This document shows, piece after piece, positions 58,372-64,000 of a stretch of DNA of 64,000 nt; position 1 is the stretch's first letter; each line of letters begins with the position of its first letter. Location of the stretch: positions 81,920,251 through 81,984,250 of the forward strand of contig OX422223.1 of assembly GCA_949130495.1 (NCBI GenBank), read 5' to 3'. The DNA comes from Sambucus nigra. Taxonomy: Eukaryota; Streptophyta; Magnoliopsida; Dipsacales; Adoxaceae. The position numbers and the translations under genes were made by a program. The notes beneath the pieces are model-generated. The model was not told the DNA's origin. It saw nothing but the letters and a program-made list of their open reading frames with translations, and did no database searches.

Positions 58372-59798
58372 CCTATAGTAGATGTGACATTAAGTAGAGG
58401 GTTGTTTGGTTCATAACTCAACACCCGATGGAACTCCAAGATGCTCCGCCCGAGGTTCCACGGTCAGGGTCCTTCGGTGTTTTTACCAGGTGTATATAAG
58501 ATGGTCAGGACAAGCCCCAACGGTGCCTCACTTCTCAATCCTCCAACCAAGTCCCTCTAAAGTTCCCACGGCGAGGTCATTCGATAGAGCATAAAAGCTC
58601 TCCCAGGCCCTGCCAAGCCTGGTCTCTCTCGAGTACCGTTTGACCTCACACAAACTCATTATTAATCTCGTTACAACATTACAACCGTTATAGCTTACAG
58701 TCAACATAAAATAGAAATACAATATGACTAATATAACCAGCTAAAGTATGAGTTGCCACGCCAAGCTACCTCGTTGAGTTTCCGCGCTTGAGTTGCCACG
58801 CTTGAGCTGCTTCGATTGCTTAATCTCGAACACTTTGTAATTAAGATATTATCCCTAATCTCGGGATTACCTTCAATCCCCCTCTACATTTGCCCCTTCG
58901 TTGAGAGATTTGTTGTTGGAACAAGAAATGTCTGCACGAAAACTTCTCAATCCGACGATAAACCCTCTCTTTGCGAAAAAAAATTTGGCCTTCTTTCCCT
59001 CGTTAGAGCCGCAGCGTTATAAACTCCTGAAAAAAGTAAAATTATCCCCGATGTACCTGAGCCGAAGCGTCATAACTTAATAAGGCTTGGGCGAAGGGAC
59101 ATCGCCACTTTTATCGTTCTGGCTTTACTTAATTGAAATTCACCCGAAAGGCTTACTAACCTTCCCAAATACCCGTTTCATCTCTTGGGAAGTGGAATTC
59201 TCTCTTGTAATGCTTCGTTGTGTTCGAAAAAGCAAAAATTATCACCGATGTAATTGAGTCAAAATTTAAACACTGTTTGGACCTGTAGCGAGGGGACATC
59301 TTAGCTTTTTTGAACCGTTGGGACATATTTGTCGTTAGGCGTTGATGGATAAGTCTGACACCAATTTGGTGCCAAAACATGAACTTGGTTAGGAAGGCAA
59401 CCCTTTTTATTCCCCAGGCGTCACTTCGTATTCACCGTAACGCTATTTTTTCAGCTGTCGAGACCCTTCCCGAGGTGCAACGTGTTCATTTGAAATGATT
59501 GTAGGCGGCCCTTGCACGTGCGATGGTGGGAAACTCCAACCGTCGAGTTTGAAACCCTTCAAACGTCTCTTTTGTTTTAAAAACCTTATATATCTTCACT
59601 TCTTTATCTTCTTCAAGCTCCCCGCTTTCTTTTCAGAGAGAAACGTTGTGAGACCTGTGTGCAACCTCCATTGTTGCCCCCTTCTTTACCCAGTCTCCTC
59701 CTTCTCTCATCCCTTTGCACCACCATTTATGGTTGTGCTCCTCTCTCCTTATTCTTAGCCCTCCTTACCCGGTTGTACCACTCATCAGAACTTTTGCA
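58372..59798 (+). other. Upstream region of the G gene
   Basis: No gene recognised. Two related segments near 59049-59125 and 59240-59330 share GAGGGGACATC-like text. A TATA-like TTATATATC lies at 59585-59592, about 205 bp before the ATG, followed by a pyrimidine-rich leader. Confidence 0.45.
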
Positions 59799-61397
59799 TG
59801 GCTTTTTCAAGTATTTCCAAGGTTGCTGCCACTACCCAGCCAGGTTCCCCTTCTACCGCTGCTGGCGCAGCCACCGCCCTTAGCGGCGCTGCCCTGGTCG
59901 CTTCTCATCAAGAGCAACTACGGTTCTATCGCCGGGCTCCCATCTTTGAATAAGGAGATGATAAATTTTTTGAGGCGTGCAAAACCTTCCATTTCTCATC
60001 CAAGTTCGATCCATTACTGTTGGGTGATGAAGAAGTGGATTCGTCGAAGTGGGGCTATCTTCCACCCGAGGGGAATCTGCGATTCCATCTGGACCGTGGT
60101 GACTTTCCTTATTCCCAGATCGATTTCGAAGCACCTGGGGGGTCAGCAGCCCATTTTACTACTTGGCACATACATATGCAGAGCTCCCACGCTGATGATC
60201 TTACAAAGGTTGGGCTGTATTGAGCCTACTGGTTTGGCGAGTTCACCCTCTCGAAGCACAATGCGGCACTTCAAGTGCTAGTCTCCCGATGAAACATCAC
60301 AACCCACACCTTCTTTGCTGCATGGGGGGAGTTTACTGTTACGTTCCAGGATGTCTGTGAACTCCTTGAGTTTGAGCCCATAGGCGAGTTCACCTATCAC
60401 GACGAGCCTCTAGAAGCCGAAGAGGCTACTGATCGGGTTGAGCTGGATCGGATCTGCCGCAGTTACACCGGTCCCTCAAATAAAGCCACATTTGCCCCCC
60501 TTATCAATTATTTTTTCCAAGCTCTGATGCCGAAGGATGCTAGTGATGTAACGGGTCGTGGTAGAGGTATCTCCCTGGAACTACCGGTCTACATACTCAT
60601 ACTACTTTCACCTTTCTTTCTTACTGGAAAGCCCAATGATCAGCCCAGGAGGGACCTGATAAACATTTCCGTTTGTTTGGCCAGAGGATTCAACCTACCT
60701 CTGGCCGCCATCGCCTTGGGGTACCTCTACACCTAGTTGGATCGAACCCATATTGACATGGACCGATCACTGGGCCGTTATAACTTGGGGAATTTCGCCA
60801 GCACCATTATATTTACTGGCTTCCTCTATACCCGCTTTCCTTCTGTCGTTGCAAAGTCAATTTCCCTGCTCGTGAGCGAAGGTATTAAGCCCCCACGCCT
60901 CTTGTGTTTCCACAAGAAGCAAAGTCGAAAGGAAATAATGGAGGTTTTTTACCACCTAGACTCCTTCGTAATGAGGCCATATAGTGAGTCTACTTTTGCC
61001 CATAGTTGGGACTTCTTTCCTACTGCAGCCACAACGATCAGATTTAACCCAGTTCTAGAAGATCCCTCACAAACCGTGGTGCTTCTTTTCACCCCGGGGT
61101 TCCTCCCCTCTTATTCTGAATGGGGATATACTTCTGAGCCTTACAACCCTGATAGATACAACAGGCAATTCGGGTTCAACAAGGGGGCTCCTCGACCTGT
61201 GTTCTAGGACAACCATTCCAAGGCCACCTTCGTTGAGGCATGCACCTTCTACACTACCGCTGCGGTGCTTGGTGTGACATCCACCATTGATGGTCGTGTC
61301 ACCCTTTCGAGTGCTACTAGGAAGGGAGACGTATCCATATATTTTGCCACGAAGTTCCATCTAGAGCAGTTGGCCATGATTCATGAGTACATCTAGT

Positions 61398-61412
61398 CCC
61401 CCCCCCCCCCCC
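61398..61412. repeat. C15 homopolymer in the G gene
   Basis: Fifteen C directly after a stop codon. Length change here would shift the frame. Confidence 0.88.
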
Positions 61413-62077
61413 TCCAATATCCCCCAGTCCTTTCCTTTTCTTCTTATGAGTTGGGTCTAAAGGGTAACTCCGTGATTGGGGTTGAGTTTCCCTTAAGTAA
61501 AACTATTAAGGAGTCTTCTGATGAACTACCCCCTCATTTCCCAATGATCCCAACTTCCACCCCAAAATCTAAGGCCGCTGCGACCCCCAAACCATTTGTC
61601 CCCACGACCGAAGCTGCCACGAGAGAAGGGCCTTCTGAGCCACCTGTCAAGAAAGCCAGGAAGTCCAAGTCTAAGACGGCTAAGGCCAAAGGTCAAACGC
61701 AAACTCCATTGGAGGCATTCCCAATTGCCTTCGTTCCCCCTTCTATGTCTCCGGAACTGGCTGAAGAGCTGAGGAGGCTGGTGGAGGCCGAAGTTGCCCG
61801 AATAAATATTGAATTCCAACGGCGCGCAGTCACCGTTCCTCCTTCGGGTATGTTCCCTGTGATCGTGGTTGATCCCACGGAGCCAATAATAAAAAGGAGG
61901 AGAAGGTCGAAGGTACCTGAAACTGATGGTGCAATGAGCTCCAGGAAGAAAACGCTGGGTACTAAGTCCCAGAGGAAACAGACACATGGGGAGCCCTCCT
62001 CCCTAGTTCCTTCGGCTGCTGCCCCTCGCCACGTTCATCGGTGGTCATACCCTCTCGTTCTCCCTCCGGATCTGAGG

Positions 62078-62155
62078 TATATGTGCATTCTTTATTTCTC
62101 ATTATTCTTTTCTTGACATAGTGCCTTTACTCATTGCATGATATCTTTGGTGCAG
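62078..62155 (+). other. Probable intron 1 of G
   Basis: CTGAG|GTATATG ... TGGTGCAG, 78 bp, T-rich. Removing it leads to a stop about 5 codons on (SELKK), so the downstream frame is already broken or the acceptor differs. Confidence 0.55.
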
Positions 62156-62425
62156 TGAGTTGAAGAAGTGAGGGTCAGTCCCCTAGTGAGTCATTTCGTG
62201 GAGGGACGTTGCAGTACTCCTCTAGCCACTGCCGCCCTTCCACGCTCTCCGTTAATAAGCCTTACCTATTCGCGTCGTTCCTCCTCCCACCAGGCCAGAA
62301 ATTCCGTCGTGGGTGATGTTGAGTTGTCTGGCAAGCCCGAGGCACCTATTCCAGCTTCCCCTGAGTTGCCCTCGGAGCGGGAGGTCTCTCTGCCCCTGGT
62401 TGTGGTCGAAGAGAGTGTCCCACAG

Positions 62426-62505
62426 GTAAATTTCTTTTCGAGCCTTGCATCTTTTATTTGTCCCATTGGCTTATTTATCACTTCTAACCTATTAGGCTAC
62501 TGTAG
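62426..62505 (+). other. Probable intron 2 of G
   Basis: CACAG|GTAAATTTC ... CTGTAG. The acceptor could also be ATTAG at 62495. Confidence 0.55.
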
Positions 62506-62598
62506 GTGGAAGTGGCATCGCTGATAGCCAACATTCTCCTTCCTCCTGCATTGTCAAGACCCATTACTGCAGTTCCTTTCTTTAGTGCCATAACGGGG

Positions 62599-62674
62599 GT
62601 AAGCTAAGTGCATTTCTGTCTCTTATCCCTTTGCGATTACTCCTTTCATCTAACATTTGTATTTACATTTGTAG
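62599..62674 (+). other. Probable intron 3 of G
   Basis: GGTAAGCTAAG ... CATTTGTAG, 76 bp, T-rich. Confidence 0.55.
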
Positions 62675-62965
62675 CTCTCTCCAAGTCTTTCTTTGCCTTT
62701 TGTGTTGAGTGGCCTTATCCCTTCTCAGGCCCAGGTTGGAGCAGCTGCTCTCGTTGGGGCATCTCTCGAAGGTCCAACATCTCCTTAGGATGATGCGCAC
62801 ATGTTAGCTATAATACCCTATGTCGGCGACGGGAGTGTGCCTACCCTTAAAGCTTCTACATCCAAGGGCTCCGTTGAGGCTGCTGAGGTAATTATCCTGC
62901 CTCCCACGATTTCTAGCATTATGGCTCCCGTGGTAACTACCCCTCTCGCTCCTGCTGCTGCTGAG

Positions 62966-63477
62966 GTACTTCTCTAATTTATCTGTATTTCTCAGCTTCT
63001 CAAAATCCACCTGTATAGGTGACTTAATCAATGAAAACACCTGTTAAGATTTTTTCCATAAACTCCACCTATAATTGGTGACTTAACAATGAAAACACTT
63101 GTTAAGATTTTTTCTCATAAACTCCACATATATCGGTGACTTAACAACTAAAACGCTTGTTAAGATTTTTTCCATAAACTCCACCTATAATCGGTGACTT
63201 AACAATGAAAACACTTGTTAAGATTTTTTCATAAACTTCACCTATATCGGTGACTTAACAACGAAAAAGCTTGTTAAGATTTTTTCATAAACTCCACCTA
63301 TAACGGTGACTTAACAGTGAAAACACTTGTTAAGATTTTTTCATAAACTCCACCTATAACGGTGACTTAACAATGAAAACACTTGTTAAGATTTTTTCAT
63401 AAACTCCACCTATATCGGTGACTTAAGATTTTTTCATAAACTCCTTGTTTCCCCTAACTGTTCTCAGGTTGCTCGGG
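62966..63477 (+). other. Probable intron 4 of G, holding a minisatellite
   Basis: CTGAG|GTACTTCTC ... CTGTTCTCAG|GTTGC, 512 bp. It is far longer than the other introns because of the repeat array at 63018-63445. Confidence 0.55.
63018..63445. repeat. Intronic minisatellite, 7 units of 56-59 bp plus one short
   Basis: Units start GGTGACTTAACAATG at 63018, 63077, 63135, 63193, 63249, 63305, 63361 and 63417. Most contain the inverted repeat CTTAACAA-tgaaaacac-TTGTTAAG. The last unit lacks exactly the part between the stem ends (GGTGACTTAAGATTTTTTC). Confidence 0.93.
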
Positions 63478-64000
63478 AGGATTCTCCACCAGTTCCATCG
63501 CCCATTGCCTCGCCACATCGTGAACCTATCTCCTCTAAAGAATCGAGCCATAATGATCAAGGTTCCAGGATGGGTGCTACCACGGAAAGTTAATCTGGGT
63601 GCGAGCTTCCTCTGCCCGACTTGGCTCCTCCCGCCTTCTGCCTAATGGTACTCTAACGTTCTCCCCAAATACCTGCCAACCACCGTTTGGCAATCGAGTA
63701 ACTTCTGAGCTATCATCCTGAAACCTTCACGGTGGACTGCATACGTTCAAACATCTCAGTTATGAGCTACAGGCTTCAAGGCATGGCCACTGTTATTGCT
63801 GACATTGCCAACACTCCAACCGCCAATGTTACCAAACCCCTCCTCAACCAATTCCTGGGTTATCTAAGAGAGTTGGGTCGTGACGGGTTCCATTTTGACT
63901 GGCTCATCGCGCATTTGAAGACTTTGAAGAGCCAGCGGTTGGACAGCCATAAGGAGCTTTAACGAAAACATCGGGAGGATCAGAGGGTCGAGGAATCCAA

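Larger units (their letters stand above)
59799..64000 (+). pseudogene. G: plant mobile domain-like gene with introns, decayed, runs off the window
   Basis: Starts MAFSSISKVAATTQPGSP. The frame continues with stops at about 59950, 60222, 60290, 60736, 61206 and 61394. The core motif HTFFAAWGEFTVTFQDVCELL (about 60306-60370) is the plant mobile domain signature (W-G-E-F/M-T-x-T-x-x-D-V). QFGFNKGAPRP near 61170 also fits retrotransposon PMD proteins. After the domain come a basic, nuclear-signal-like part (KKARKSKSKTAKAKGQ, KRRRRSK), low-complexity exons separated by probable introns, and a helical part from 63732 (ELGRDGFHFDWLIAHLK). Probably the antisense gene of a minus-oriented Tat-type element, like those in F. 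Function unknown. Confidence 0.7.

Noticed and set aside
63018..63445. CRISPR array
   Set aside because: Units are tandem without unique spacers, in a plant intron; no cas genes.

Overview
The window is nuclear DNA of a flowering plant, probably one with a large, repeat-rich genome. No host gene, rRNA, tRNA gene or CRISPR array is supported. Almost all of it is LTR retrotransposon sequence. The evidence is tRNA-iMet-type primer binding sites (TGGTATCAGAGC and variants), purine tracts before LTRs, TG...CA termini, decayed Ty1/copia and Ty3 gag/pol reading frames, and small GT-AG introns. A SINE-like insertion and several minisatellites are also present. Letters A to H below are labels for this report, not published family names.

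Region 1 (1-22.7 kb) is a nest of Ty3-type elements. D (minus strand) keeps an LTR, a PBS and a gag fragment. The LTR of C ends inside D's gag. Element A (LTRs 1-2527 and 11265-14431) ends inside C's LTR. A cluster of element B (4763-10062) sits inside A. A has about 3.17-kb LTRs and about 3.4 kb of own interior with no recognisable gene. B is a miniature family: about 1.24-kb LTRs around only about 236 bp holding a PBS and a PPT. It occurs here in both orientations as shuffled pieces, including a 1.2-kb inverted repeat. Beyond D lie an LTR-like stretch (H) and a tRNA-derived SINE-like insertion.

Region 2 (22.7-31 kb and 47.2-57.7 kb) holds three copies of a copia element (E) resembling the SIRE/Maximus lineage. 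E1 (minus) has lost pol. E2 is an LTR plus gag. E3 runs from LTR through gag, protease, integrase, RT, RNase H and an envelope-position ORF to a truncated 3' LTR. All are dead, with stops, frameshifts and a changed RT active site. E LTRs carry a cluster of a CGTTYGAACGA-like dyad motif, and the same cluster appears just before the envelope-position ORF.

Region 3 (31-47.2 kb) is a decayed Ty3 element of Tat/Ogre type (F): LTR, PBS, long leader, gag, RT, RNase H, integrase, then antisense genes, two minisatellites and the 3' LTR. A 1.5-kb LTR-like sequence is inserted in its RT and bounded by an 8-bp duplication.

Region 4 (57.7-64 kb, G) holds a plus-strand plant-mobile-domain-like gene with several probable introns, one filled by a hairpin-forming minisatellite. 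It is probably the antisense gene of another Tat-type element lying in the minus orientation.

The genes do not form a host pathway. They are layers of retrotransposon insertion, recombination and decay.
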